Shown here: piece by piece, positions 9,327 to 17,455 of the stretch
Layout: every line of letters starts with the position of its first letter
Numbering within the stretch: position 1 is the first letter of the stretch
NCBI RefSeq assembly: GCF_030296015.1
Contig: NZ_AP027368.1
Location: 2,976,001-3,040,000, forward strand
Direction of reading: 5' to 3'
From: Ferrimonas sp. YFM
GTDB lineage: Bacteria > Pseudomonadota > Gammaproteobacteria > Enterobacterales > Shewanellaceae
DNA: 64,000 bases
Made by a program: the position numbers and the translations under genes
The notes under the pieces: generated by a model
Databases searched by the model: none
Told to the model about the DNA's origin: nothing
Seen by the model: the letters and a program-made list of their open reading frames with translations, nothing else

Positions 9327-9635
9327 ATGACTCCCATTGAAGAGCTGCTGCAGGATCCCGAGCAGCGCACCGCGGCCACCAAAACCTCCCGCCGTGTCAT
9401 GTTTACCTTTATCGCCATCTTCCTGGTGCTGATCTACGGCTCTGGCGTGCCCTCCGGCATCCTCGGCGGGCTGCTGTTCCTGGCGCTGGGGCTGGTGATG
9501 CTGCCCCTGACCGTGGCCGTGCCCTCCTTTATCCTGCAAAAGAGGCACCCCGCCCTGAAGTGGGCCATCATAGTGCTGGACACCATGGCCAACATCGCCA
9601 TCACCCGAGCTCTCTACCTGGGGCTGTTCGGATAG
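9327..9635 (+). CDS. hypothetical membrane protein
   Basis: A 102-residue protein with a short soluble head (about 1-22), two long hydrophobic spans (about 24-65, with a Gly/Pro break near 40-46) and a third near 78-98. No family recognised. An AGAACCGGG stretch precedes the ATG. It is followed by the NlpE-like lipoprotein gene on the same strand. Confidence 0.6.
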   Translation: MTPIEELLQDPEQRTAATKTSRRVMFTFIAIFLVLIYGSGVPSGILGGLLFLALGLVMLPLTVAVPSFILQKRHPALKWAIIVLDTMANIAITRALYLGLFG

Positions 9636-9728
9636 GGGGAAATTTGGGCGGATGATTGATCTCCGCCCTTGATTTCCGAGGCGAACTGTTCCAGCTTAAA
9701 GAGGTTAAGGATAACCTCGGAGGGCTTG

Positions 9729-10172
9729 ATGAAAGCCTTGATACTACTCACTTCCGCTTGTTTCCTCGTGGGCTGCGCCGCCCCGGAACAGCGCCCGGTA
9801 AACATCATAAAACACTCACCTCCGCCTACGGTCATTGACGGCCACAATGCACACAACGCTCTGGACTGGAGCGGCACCTATCGAGGCACCCTGCCCTGCC
9901 CGGATTGCGACGGCATCGTCACCGAACTGACCCTGTTCGCCGATGGCCGTTACCACCTGAAACAGATCTATCTGGGACGCCGCAACAACGGCAGTGATCT
10001 GAAAGGGCAATTCCAATGGCACAACTCGGGCAACAGCATCATGATTCCCAGGGACAGAGCCGCCCCGGCCCACTACCGGGTCACGGAAAACCGGCTGCAA
10101 CGTCTGGATAATCAGGCCCGGGTCATCGAAGGGCTCAATGCCAACCGTTACTGGCTGGAGAAAATTCGATAA
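9729..10172 (+). CDS. NlpE-like outer-membrane lipoprotein (copper/envelope stress)
   Basis: A 147-residue lipoprotein from ATG 9729, chosen for the GGAGGG site upstream and the lipobox LVGC that follows. The mature region has the NlpE N-terminal signature: WSGTYRGTLPCPDCDGI with its CxxC pair, then TELTLFADGRYHLKQIY. NlpE is an outer-membrane lipoprotein that signals surface contact and envelope stress through Cpx in enterobacteria. This one is shorter than E. coli NlpE and has only the N-terminal domain, so the same signalling role is uncertain. Its native terminator was split by the IS element just downstream. Confidence 0.75.
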   Translation: MKALILLTSACFLVGCAAPEQRPVNIIKHSPPPTVIDGHNAHNALDWSGTYRGTLPCPDCDGIVTELTLFADGRYHLKQIYLGRRNNGSDLKGQFQWHNSGNSIMIPRDRAAPAHYRVTENRLQRLDNQARVIEGLNANRYWLEKIR

Positions 10173-10192
10173 AAAAAGCCCGGCCAATGCCG
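10171..10192. terminator. left half of a bidirectional terminator interrupted by the IS
   Basis: A run of seven A residues plus GCCCGGC and CAATGCCG precede the IS. Removing 10193-11625 restores a 7-bp GC-rich stem (GCCCGGC / GCCGGGC) with CAAT loop, flanked by A7 on the left and a T-rich tract (TTCTTTTT, 11629-11636) on the right, i.e. a terminator serving both nlpE and the convergent yiaD. Confidence 0.75.
10181..10192. repeat. 12-bp target-site duplication, left copy
   Basis: CGGCCAATGCCG directly abuts the IS left end and is repeated exactly at 11614-11625. IS4-group elements make 10-13 bp duplications. Confidence 0.9.
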
Positions 10193-10241
10193 CAATGCTG
10201 ATCAGATAAGGATCGGTTGACCGATCCTCTGAACATAGGAC

Positions 10242-10275
10242 AATCCGGTTCCAGTGAATGGAACCGGATTTTTTT
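10242..10275 (+). terminator. hairpin with T tract just before the transposase start
   Basis: Perfect 11-bp stem AATCCGGTTCC (10242-10252) and GGAACCGGATT (10260-10270), 7-base loop, then TTTTT and immediately the ATG at 10276. It has the form of an intrinsic terminator and could stop read-through transcription from outside or mask translation initiation, as known for other insertion sequences. Confidence 0.7.
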
Positions 10276-11604
10276 ATGTCTATTGCAGCCGCCCTCAACG
10301 ACGTCATGGACAGCCATGATGCTTCTCCTTCAGCCTTTGCCGAGCACCTACCTGTAGAGTGGATTGAAGCGGCAACAGGATTGTCGGCCCAAGCCACAAT
10401 CCGGCGTCGCCGGTTGCCTTCAGACATGGTGCTCTGGTTAACCATTGGCATGGCTTTCTTTCGGGACGAACCCATCTCCGAAGTCGCTAGGAAACTCAAC
10501 ATCTGCGCCAACGGGCTGGCCAATGATGAACTGCTGGCGCCCAGTGCCTTATCGCAAGCCCGCCAACGCTTGGGAGATGAGCCATCAGAGTGGTTATTCA
10601 AAAAGTCTGCTGGCCATTGGGGGGCGGAGCGTTATCCCGATGATGATTGGCACGGCCTGCAGTTGTTTGCGGTGGATGGTGCTCTATTCAGAACACCGGA
10701 GACTCCAGAGCTTAGGGCGCATTTTGGTTCAGGAAATACATCATCAGAAAGGCAAACTCCGTTTCCCATGCTGCGGCTGGTGGCATTGATGAACGTGCGT
10801 TCGCACATCATCATGAACGCCGCCATCAGCCCCTATCGTCGGGGCGAAGTACCGCTGGCAGCGACGTTTACCGATGCGCTGCCCGATAATTCGGTCACTT
10901 TGCTGGATAAGGGGTTTTTCAGCGCCAACCTGCTGCTGAACATCAGCACGGAGGGCCATAACCGTCATTGGTTGCTGCCTGAGCGCAGCAGGCTCTCGTA
11001 TACGGTTGTGGAAAGTTACGCTGAGGGTGATCGTCTGTTGGAAATGAAGGTCTCTGCGCAGGCCCGCAAGGCTAACCCAGAGTTGCCAGCTTACTGGCGA
11101 GCCAGGGCCGTGACTTACCAAGTCGGCGAACAGGAAAAGACAGTGCTAACTTCGCTGCCGGCCAAGCAGTACAGCGCCCACCAAGTGGCAACCCTGTATC
11201 ACCAACGTTGGGAGATTGAGCTTGGATTTCGAGACATCAAAAGCTCGATGCAAGGCAATGCAATTACCTTAAGAAGTAAAAAAGTCGGCCTGATTTACCA
11301 GGAGCTATGGGGGCTACTGCTGGGTTATAACCTGATCCGGCGTGAGGCGAGCCAGGCTGCGGTCGAAAATGGACATTCCCCGCAAGAGATAAGCTTCAAG
11401 TTCGCTTATCAATTTATCGCGACTCAGCTGATCTCAATGGCAGGTGCAGTGTCGCCGGGGAATACGGGCAAGAGGCTTGCAGCACTTAGGGGTTCGGTCG
11501 CGACCCTGTTCATAGAAAAACGCCCCAGGCCATCACGGCCCAGGGCGGTAAAGATATCCAAAACCCGTTATCCGGTGAATCGCAATGCCGCTCCGCTTAA
11601 GTGA
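10276..11604 (+). CDS. IS4-family transposase
   Basis: A 442-residue DDE transposase, similar along its length to the 442-residue IS4 transposase. The catalytic acids are visible: LFAVDGALFR (first Asp, near residue 131), TLLDKGFF (second Asp, near 213) and the YREK-type block YHQRWEIELGFRDIKSSMQ (Glu near 315). The N-terminal IS4 domain includes RRRRLPSDMVLWLTIGMAFFR. ATG 10276 aligns with the IS4 start; 10258 is an in-frame alternative inside the hairpin. The stop lies inside the right terminal repeat. No frameshift or truncation. Confidence 0.93.
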   Translation: MSIAAALNDVMDSHDASPSAFAEHLPVEWIEAATGLSAQATIRRRRLPSDMVLWLTIGMAFFRDEPISEVARKLNICANGLANDELLAPSALSQARQRLGDEPSEWLFKKSAGHWGAERYPDDDWHGLQLFAVDGALFRTPETPELRAHFGSGNTSSERQTPFPMLRLVALMNVRSHIIMNAAISPYRRGEVPLAATFTDALPDNSVTLLDKGFFSANLLLNISTEGHNRHWLLPERSRLSYTVVESYAEGDRLLEMKVSAQARKANPELPAYWRARAVTYQVGEQEKTVLTSLPAKQYSAHQVATLYHQRWEIELGFRDIKSSMQGNAITLRSKKVGLIYQELWGLLLGYNLIRREASQAAVENGHSPQEISFKFAYQFIATQLISMAGAVSPGNTGKRLAALRGSVATLFIEKRPRPSRPRAVKISKTRYPVNRNAAPLK

Positions 11605-11613
11605 ACGGCATTG

Positions 11614-11625
11614 CGGCCAATGCCG
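11614..11625. repeat. 12-bp target-site duplication, right copy
   Basis: CGGCCAATGCCG, identical to 10181-10192, directly follows the IS right end. Confidence 0.9.
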
Positions 11626-11644
11626 GGCTTCTTTTTGAATGGTG

Positions 11645-12313
11645 TTAGCGGACGATGGGGTCCAGGGTGAGCTCCACCCGGCGATTTTGCGCCCGACCCG
11701 CCTTGTTGATGTTGTCGGCAATGGGACGGCTCTCCCCGTAACCCACAGCCGCCACCCGCTGATAGGGGATCTGCTGATTGACCAGATAGCTGGCCACGCT
11801 GGCCGCACGGCGCTCGGACAGCTTCTGATTGTAATCCGCCTCACCCCGGCTGTCGGTGTGTCCGGCAACGGTGATCAGGGTGTTCTCAAACTCCTTCAGC
11901 ACCAGGCCGACTGAGTTGAGGGTGGGATAAAACTGCGCCTTGAGCTGATCTTGGTTGGTGTCAAAGGTAACGTTGCCCGGCATGTTGAGGATGATCTGAT
12001 CGCCCACCCGGGTCACGCTGACGCCTGTGCCCTCCAGTTGTTGGCGCAGCTTCATCTCCTGCTGGTCCATGTAGTAACCCACAGAGCCGCCGGCCAGACC
12101 ACCGATGCCAGCGCCGATCAGGGCACCTTTGGCCCGGTCGCTCTTGCTGGACACCGCCGCGCCGATGATGGCGCCGGTGATGGCGCCAATGCCGGCACCT
12201 ACGGTGGCGTTGGCGGTTTTCTCTTCCCGAGTATAGGGATCCAGGGTGGTACAACCGCTGATGGCCACCAGAGCGCTGAGGCCCAGGGCTGCGGTACGAA
12301 TACGTAGAGTCAT
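11645..12313 (-). CDS. yiaD: YiaD-like OmpA-family lipoprotein
   Basis: A 222-residue outer-membrane lipoprotein from ATG 12313 (GGGGAAG upstream). After a lipobox (ISGC near residue 21) comes a glycine-zipper region (about 35-85) and YYMDQQEMKLRQQLEGTGVSV, then an OmpA C-terminal peptidoglycan-binding domain with NVTFDTNQ, VAGHTDSRG and AQNRRVEL. Order and sequence match E. coli YiaD, an envelope protein whose overexpression suppresses BamD defects. Its terminator was split by the IS4 element. Confidence 0.85.
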   Translation of the reverse strand: MTLRIRTAALGLSALVAISGCTTLDPYTREEKTANATVGAGIGAITGAIIGAAVSSKSDRAKGALIGAGIGGLAGGSVGYYMDQQEMKLRQQLEGTGVSVTRVGDQIILNMPGNVTFDTNQDQLKAQFYPTLNSVGLVLKEFENTLITVAGHTDSRGEADYNQKLSERRAASVASYLVNQQIPYQRVAAVGYGESRPIADNINKAGRAQNRRVELTLDPIVR

Positions 12314-12401
12314 AGAACTTCCCCAAAAACTGCTTGGATTCTCTTTAATGCTCGGCAGTATATCCGCCAAAACATGAAAACCCAGTAAATTTTACTCTGT
12401 T

Positions 12402-14099
12402 TTAATAGCCCGCCGCCTGGCCATCCTTGCGACTCTCCGAGGCGCCGACGTAGGTTTGATTCGTCTCGTCCCAGAGGATCGCCTGGTAGCCGCCGAAGCT
12501 GCCCAGATTTTCCTGAAGCACATGGCCCTTCTCAATGAGACTGCGGCGGGTGGCGGCGGAGAACCCAGTTTCCAGGGAAACCACACCGCCATCGTTCATA
12601 GTCTCACCCGTAGGCTGACTGGAACCTGTATGGAGTATCCTCGGGGCATCCCCCGCCTCCTGAAGGTTCATCCCAAAGTCCAACAGGTTGATCAGAATCT
12701 GAGCATGCGCCTGGGGCTGAGTCGCCCCGCCCATCACCCCGAAGCTGAGCCAGGGTTTCCCCTCTTTGGTGACAAAGGCGGGAATGATGGTGTGGAAGGG
12801 ACGCTTGCCCGGGGCATAACTGTTGGCCTCACCGGGTGTCAGGTTGAACAGCTGGCCCCTGTCCTGGAGTACAAAGCCCAGCCCGGTTGGGGTCATCCCC
12901 GATCCCATGCCGCGATAGTTGCTTTGGATCAGCGACACCATGTTGCCCTGGCTGTCAGCGGTGGTCAGGTAGATGGTGTCACCATGGCCCAGAGCCGGAT
13001 TGCCCGGGTCGACACTGCGCGCCGCCCGCTTGGGGTCGATCTGCTTGCGCCTCTGAGCGGCGTACTCCTCCGACAGCAGTCCCTCGACCGGCACCTGGGC
13101 GAACGCCATATCCGCGTAGAACTTGGCCCTGTCCGCAAAGGCCAGCTTCTTGGCCTCCACAAAGGTGTGCACATACTCGGCGCTGTCCAGCCCCATCTTC
13201 TGGATGTCGTACCCTTCCAGGATTTTAAGGATCTGCTGAGCCGCAACCCCCTGACCATTGGGGGGCAGTTCCCACAACTCATGGCCCCGGTAACTGACCT
13301 TCACCGGCTCCACCCACTCACTGCGATGAGACGCCAGGTCCTGGTAACTGAGGAAACCGTCGTTCTCCTTCATGTAAGCATCGATGCGTCTGGCGATCTC
13401 CCCTTTGTAGAAGGCGTCCCGCCCTTCATCTGCCAACAGCCGGTAGCTGTAGGCCAGATCCGGGTTGCGGAAGATCTCCCCCTTCTGCGGCATCTTGCCA
13501 TCGGGCATAAAGGTCTCTTTGAAGCCGGGATAGGGGCTCAGCCGAGGCGCACTGCGGTTCATGTAATAGGCAATAAGCTCAGAAACCGGAAAACCTTTCT
13601 CCGAATAATCGATGGCCGGAGCCAGAATCGATTTCATCGGCAGCTTGCCGAAGCGCCCGTGGAGCTCAAACCAGCCATCCACGGTACCGGGCACCGACAC
13701 CGGCAAGGGGCCATAAGGGGGAATGCTGGTCATGCCCAGCTGTTGAAAGTGTTCCAGGGTCAGACTCTTGGGGCTACGGCCCGAGCCGTTGAGGCCATAG
13801 AGTTTCTGACTCTTGGCATCCCAGACGATGGCAAAGAGATCGCCACCGATGCCGCAACCTGTGGGCTCGACCAGCCCCAGCATGGCGTTGGCGGCAATGG
13901 CGGCATCCACGGCACTGCCGCCCTGTTTGAGAATGTCCAGTGCCACCTGGGTGGCCAAAGGCTGACTGGTGGCGGCCATGCCGTTTTGCGCCAGCACCTC
14001 GGAACGGGAGGCGAAATGATGGCCGGTCACCCGATCAAAGGCGTGGGCCGGCGCCAGGCAACTCAATGTCAGCGCCAGGGTACAGAGGGTCTTCTTCAT
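12402..14099 (-). CDS. ggt: gamma-glutamyltransferase (periplasmic)
   Basis: A 565-residue Ntn-hydrolase precursor that hydrolyses or transfers the gamma-glutamyl group of glutathione. Signal peptide at 1-20, then GGSAVDAAIAANAMLGLVEP near 60 and GCGIGGDLFAIVWD near 81. The autoprocessing site GHGDT places the catalytic Thr at about 375, giving large and small subunits; GMTPTGLGFVLQDRG and PGKRPFHTIIP follow as usual. It ends 88 bases before the start of yiaD on the same strand. Confidence 0.93.
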   Translation of the reverse strand: MKKTLCTLALTLSCLAPAHAFDRVTGHHFASRSEVLAQNGMAATSQPLATQVALDILKQGGSAVDAAIAANAMLGLVEPTGCGIGGDLFAIVWDAKSQKLYGLNGSGRSPKSLTLEHFQQLGMTSIPPYGPLPVSVPGTVDGWFELHGRFGKLPMKSILAPAIDYSEKGFPVSELIAYYMNRSAPRLSPYPGFKETFMPDGKMPQKGEIFRNPDLAYSYRLLADEGRDAFYKGEIARRIDAYMKENDGFLSYQDLASHRSEWVEPVKVSYRGHELWELPPNGQGVAAQQILKILEGYDIQKMGLDSAEYVHTFVEAKKLAFADRAKFYADMAFAQVPVEGLLSEEYAAQRRKQIDPKRAARSVDPGNPALGHGDTIYLTTADSQGNMVSLIQSNYRGMGSGMTPTGLGFVLQDRGQLFNLTPGEANSYAPGKRPFHTIIPAFVTKEGKPWLSFGVMGGATQPQAHAQILINLLDFGMNLQEAGDAPRILHTGSSQPTGETMNDGGVVSLETGFSAATRRSLIEKGHVLQENLGSFGGYQAILWDETNQTYVGASESRKDGQAAGY

Positions 14100-14230
14100 T
14101 GTTTTTCGCTCTGTTAACAGTAGGAGTCTGCTCAGACTACCAGCTGTTGATCCCGCCGTCAGAGCGGGCGATAAAAAAACAAACGACTAACTGTTACAAA
14201 GCGTTATGCCCTATTCGGGGGTGAGTAAAA

Positions 14231-14257
14231 ACAAGAAGGGGCGCCGCGGCGCCCCTT
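14231..14257 (-). terminator. probable terminator of the CBS-domain gene
   Basis: A perfect 22-bp palindrome (14236-14257, built on AAGGGGCGCCG) lies 20 bases beyond the gene's stop; reading the minus strand it is followed by CTTGTTTTT (14235-14227). The palindrome has no separate loop, so only a shortened stem would form. Confidence 0.55.
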
Positions 14258-14277
14258 GGTATGTGGACACAGGGCCA

Positions 14278-14694
14278 CTACACCGCGTTGCGGAAGCAGC
14301 TTTTCAGGTGAGTACTGATGGCACTGAGCACCCGGCTGCGATCGATGATGCCGACCACCTTGTCCTCATCCAGCACCGGGTAGATTTTGGGTTTTTGTCC
14401 CAACATCGATTCGGCCAGACTCAGCACCGAATCCTCGGGCGTCACCGTCAATACATCCTTGCGCATGCAGTCGGCGACGGTGGCGGTGATATCACAGTGA
14501 TAACTGCTCGCCAGCAATACCGACAGGCAATCCTGCTCAGAGACGAAACCCACCAGATGATGGTCGGCGTCCACGACCGGCGCTCCGGGCTGTTTAGCTT
14601 CCAGCAGGGTATCGACGGCCACAGAGAGCGGCGTTTCCGGGGAGAGCCACACGGGATGACGCTCCATATAGTCTTGTACTTTTACCGATTCCAT
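14278..14694 (-). CDS. CBS-domain pair protein
   Basis: A 138-residue cytoplasmic protein made of two CBS repeats: the first with VQDYMERHPVWLSPETPLSVAVDTLLE and APVVDADHHLVGFVSEQD, the second with VADCMRKDVLTVTPEDSVLSLAE and IYPVLDEDKVVGIIDRSRVLSAI. Stand-alone CBS pairs bind adenosyl nucleotides and act as energy sensors; the partner is unknown. AAGGGG lies before the ATG. Its own terminator at 14231-14257 isolates it from ggt. Confidence 0.85.
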   Translation of the reverse strand: MESVKVQDYMERHPVWLSPETPLSVAVDTLLEAKQPGAPVVDADHHLVGFVSEQDCLSVLLASSYHCDITATVADCMRKDVLTVTPEDSVLSLAESMLGQKPKIYPVLDEDKVVGIIDRSRVLSAISTHLKSCFRNAV

Positions 14695-14792
14695 TGTTTC
14701 CCCTTGAACTATGGTGACTCACTGTAACCATAGTGCCTGACAACGGTTTTTGCCTCGGGGAGAAAAAAGATTCACGCAATCTGCTTGTACGA

Positions 14793-15641
14793 TTAGCTTG
14801 CCGGTTTCTCAAAGAGTTTCTCTGCAACAGCTTCAGTCACCGCCCGCACCAGAGCTGGGGGCTGTTGGTAGCTGTGCACCGCGAACACGCCCACAGGCTC
14901 GGTGGTGTAGCCCGGCAGCAGGGGAGTCAGGCTGGCTTCCCGCTCCAGCAGGAAGGTGGGCACCCTGGCCACCCCCAAACCTGTCCTCACCAGAGCCAGG
15001 ACACTGGGCAGATCGTTCGCCCGCACCTTGGGAACAAAGCTCAGCTGGCGCTGCTTCCCTTCTGGGCCAGTCAGGTGACTCACCACCTGGCTGGCCTCCC
15101 AGCTATTGGCCACATAATGCTCCTGACGCGAGCAGTTTTGGGCCATGACCAGGGTTTCGCGAAACTGACCGATGCGTCTCTGTTTCAGGCTGCTGCTGGG
15201 CACCTTGCCTACCCGAATAGCCAAATCGACCCCTTCCGCCACCAGATCCACCTGGGTGTCCTGGGTCACCAGTTCAGGCTCAATCTCTGGGTGGGCCGAC
15301 ACCAACGACGCCAAGGCCGCAGACACCGGCTCCATCAGCGCGTGTGGCAGACTGATGCGTATGGAGCCCCCCAGGGTACCGCTGCTCTCCCTGGCCCGAT
15401 CCCAGGCCAGGGACACTCTGTCACCGATGTCGCAACATTGGCGGTAAAACTCCCGGCCTGTGGGGGTGAGTACCTGAGAGCGGGTGGTACGCTGAAGCAA
15501 TTGGGTGCCCAGGGCCCCCTCCAGAGATTTCAGGTGCTGGCTGAGTACCGATTTGGACAGTCCCAATGCCTCCGAGGCCGAAGTAAAGGAGCCTTTGTCC
15601 ACCAGGGTGCGGAACAGCATCATTTGTCGCAAGTGATCCAT
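14793..15641 (-). CDS. LysR-family transcriptional regulator
   Basis: A regulator of about 282 residues with an N-terminal winged helix-turn-helix (LFRTLVDKGSFTSASEALGLSKSVLSQHLKSLEGALGTQLLQRTTR) and a C-terminal substrate-binding domain (GGSIRISLPHALMEPV onward). ATG 15641 (MDHLRQMMLF) fits the family start; ATG 15653 is an alternative but lies within the palindrome at 15653-15673. The gene is divergent from the SnoaL-like gene, a common arrangement for a LysR regulator and its target. Confidence 0.85.
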   Translation of the reverse strand: MDHLRQMMLFRTLVDKGSFTSASEALGLSKSVLSQHLKSLEGALGTQLLQRTTRSQVLTPTGREFYRQCCDIGDRVSLAWDRARESSGTLGGSIRISLPHALMEPVSAALASLVSAHPEIEPELVTQDTQVDLVAEGVDLAIRVGKVPSSSLKQRRIGQFRETLVMAQNCSRQEHYVANSWEASQVVSHLTGPEGKQRQLSFVPKVRANDLPSVLALVRTGLGVARVPTFLLEREASLTPLLPGYTTEPVGVFAVHSYQQPPALVRAVTEAVAEKLFEKPAS

Positions 15642-15652
15642 TGCAATCGCCA

Positions 15653-15673
15653 TTGTTTAATTCAGTTAAACAA
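15653..15673. promoter_or_regulatory. palindromic operator candidate between lysR and SnoaL-like gene
   Basis: TTGTTTAA (15653-15660), five bases, TTAAACAA (15666-15673) form a perfect inverted repeat that contains the T-N11-A spacing of LysR sites. It lies in the 111-base divergent promoter region just upstream of ATG 15641. Binding is inferred. Confidence 0.55.
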
Positions 15674-15752
15674 TATGTTCTTTTTATCCCTGTTTTTCAA
15701 ATGCAATCACCGGCCTATTCTGATCCCAGTTGAAACCAAAGAGGATGCCCCG

Positions 15753-16118
15753 ATGAGCCATGACGTGATTGATGCCGTAAAACAAGCCAGTGAGCGATGG
15801 AAAGCCGCCTTTAACCGCGGAGACGCGGCCGGCTGTGCCGCCCAGTATGAGCAGGATGCGGTGATGCACGCCCGCCCTTTCGGCACCTTCGAAGGGCGTG
15901 AAGCCATCGAAGGGTTCTGGCGCCAGTTGATTGCCGATGGCTTTGCCGAGGTAGAGTACATCGAGCCTCAGTTAACCCAGGTGGATGAGCACAGCGCCCT
16001 GCTCACCTCAGGTTGGAAGATGAACAAGGCCCAGGGGGTGATTCACCGCGAGCTGTGGGTGATGGGTGCCGACGGCAAGGCACTGCTGCGCGAAGACGAC
16101 TTCGAGGCCCAGGGCTAA
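15753..16118 (+). CDS. SnoaL-like / DUF4440 family protein
   Basis: A 121-residue cone-fold (NTF2-like) protein. WKAAFNRGDAAGCAAQYEQDAVMHARPFGTFEGREAIEGFWRQLI at about residues 14-58 is the classic SnoaL/DUF4440 opening. These small proteins bind hydrophobic ligands or act as isomerases or stress proteins; the specific role here is unknown. ATG 15753 follows AAGAGG. It is divergent from the LysR gene and closes with the bidirectional terminator. Confidence 0.75.
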   Translation: MSHDVIDAVKQASERWKAAFNRGDAAGCAAQYEQDAVMHARPFGTFEGREAIEGFWRQLIADGFAEVEYIEPQLTQVDEHSALLTSGWKMNKAQGVIHRELWVMGADGKALLREDDFEAQG

Positions 16119-16125
16119 GACTTAT

Positions 16126-16150
16126 GAGGGCCGGCATCTTGCCGGCCCTC
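16126..16150. terminator. bidirectional terminator
   Basis: Stem GAGGGCCGGC (16126-16135) and GCCGGCCCTC (16141-16150) with a 5-base loop lies between the convergent SnoaL-like gene (stop 16118) and the isoaspartyl peptidase gene (stop 16155). T tracts on both sides are short. Confidence 0.65.
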
Positions 16151-16154
16151 TTGG

Positions 16155-17168
16155 TTAATTCTCCCAGATCTTCACCGACACCTGGCCAGCCTTGTCGATG
16201 CTGGCCCGGTACATGCCGCCGGTATTGTACGGCATGACAATCTCCCCCTTCGGGCTCACCACAATCACCCCTCCTGTGCCGCCAACCGGCTTGAGCACCC
16301 GATGGATCACCTCGGATGCGGCCTTATTTATGCTGACCCCTTGGTACTTCACCCTGGCGCAGATGTCTGCTGCCACGTTATAGCGAATAAAGTACTCACC
16401 ATGGCCGGTGGCGGAGACGGCGCAGCTGCCGTTATCCGCATAGGTGCCGGCACCGATGACCGGTGAATCCCCGATGCGGCCCCAGCGCTTGGCGGTCATG
16501 CCGCCGGTGGAGGTGGCCGCCGCCAGGTTGCCGTCACTGTCCAGGGCCACGGCCCCCACGGTGCCATATTTGTAGCCCGGATCCAGGCTGTCCACCGCGG
16601 CCTTGTAATCCTTGGTGTGCTGCTGGTTCTCCATGATCTTCTTCTTGGCACGTAACAGGCTCTGATAACGGCTGTCGGTATCGAAGTAGTGATTGGGCAC
16701 CAGCTCCAACCCCTGATCCAGGGCGAATTCCACCGCCCCCTGGCCCGAAAGCATCACATGGGGAGAATCGGTCATCACCCGCCTGGCCAGCTCGATGGGA
16801 CTTTTCACCTGACGCACCCCGGCCACCGCTCCGGCTTCCAGGGTACGGCCATCCATGATGGAGGCATCCAGCTCGTGGGCTCCCTCGTAGGTATAGACCG
16901 CCCCGACACCGGCATTGAACAGGGGGCTGGATTCCAGCACCTGTACCGCCTGCTGCACCGCGTCCAGACTGCTTCCCCCCTCCTGCAGCACCGCATAACC
17001 GGTGCGCACCGCTTCTTTCAGCTTGGCTCGTACCTGAGCCTCGGTCTCCGGGCTCATCTTATTGGGGTCTATGGTGCCGGCGCCGCCGTGAATGGCGATG
17101 GCCAAAGGCGCGGACAGGACGGGGGCGGCGCACAAACACAGGGCAGCCGCCAACAGGGAGATTCTCAT
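16155..17168 (-). CDS. periplasmic isoaspartyl peptidase / L-asparaginase (Ntn hydrolase)
   Basis: A 337-residue precursor of the plant-type asparaginase family, which cleaves isoaspartyl dipeptides and asparagine. Signal peptide (1-20, cut near VLSA), then IAIHGGAGTI, NAGVGAVYTYEGAHELDASIMDG near 85-107, the autocleavage site YGTVGAVALD with catalytic Thr at about 203, and TSTGGMTAKRWGRIGDSPVIGAGTYAD. E. coli IaaA is cytosolic; the signal peptide here points to the periplasm. With ggt nearby it would scavenge peptide nitrogen, but the genes are not in one operon. Confidence 0.88.
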   Translation of the reverse strand: MRISLLAAALCLCAAPVLSAPLAIAIHGGAGTIDPNKMSPETEAQVRAKLKEAVRTGYAVLQEGGSSLDAVQQAVQVLESSPLFNAGVGAVYTYEGAHELDASIMDGRTLEAGAVAGVRQVKSPIELARRVMTDSPHVMLSGQGAVEFALDQGLELVPNHYFDTDSRYQSLLRAKKKIMENQQHTKDYKAAVDSLDPGYKYGTVGAVALDSDGNLAAATSTGGMTAKRWGRIGDSPVIGAGTYADNGSCAVSATGHGEYFIRYNVAADICARVKYQGVSINKAASEVIHRVLKPVGGTGGVIVVSPKGEIVMPYNTGGMYRASIDKAGQVSVKIWEN

Positions 17169-17455
17169 GGGTATGCTCTTCCGTGATGATTCAGTTAGGT
17201 TTCACACCATACCATCATCGCAAGTTTCAGGCGCCATTGGATACGCAGGCGGCAACTGACTCGGATATCAGCCTTTTCTTCTGGCCTGATGCGCCTGGAC
17301 ACGGGTATCATGAGAGCTGTGTCACACAGAGTTAATTTTCTGATTTTTTTCCAATTGTTATCGGCCAAGGCTATCTTTTAACTACCGGTTACCATGAGCG
17401 TGTCCCCGTCCGGAATGTACCCTCGACGCCCACTCCCGTTGCTGCGGAGAGTTCC

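Larger units (their letters stand above)
10193..11613 (+). mobile_element. complete IS4-family insertion sequence
   Basis: A 1421-bp element, very near the 1426 bp of E. coli IS4. Imperfect terminal inverted repeats (CAATGCTGATCAGATAAG at the left; CAATGCCGTTCACTTAAG as the complement of the right end) match in about 14 of 18 positions, and they begin like IS4 ends. Exact 12-bp duplications flank it. Inside the left end is GGATCGGT-TG-ACCGATCC (10210-10227), also an IS4 trait. One transposase gene fills the rest and is intact, so the copy may be active. Confidence 0.93.

Noticed and set aside
12456-14117. Long plus-strand frame opposite ggt
   Set aside because: Shadow of the gamma-glutamyltransferase gene; no known motifs.
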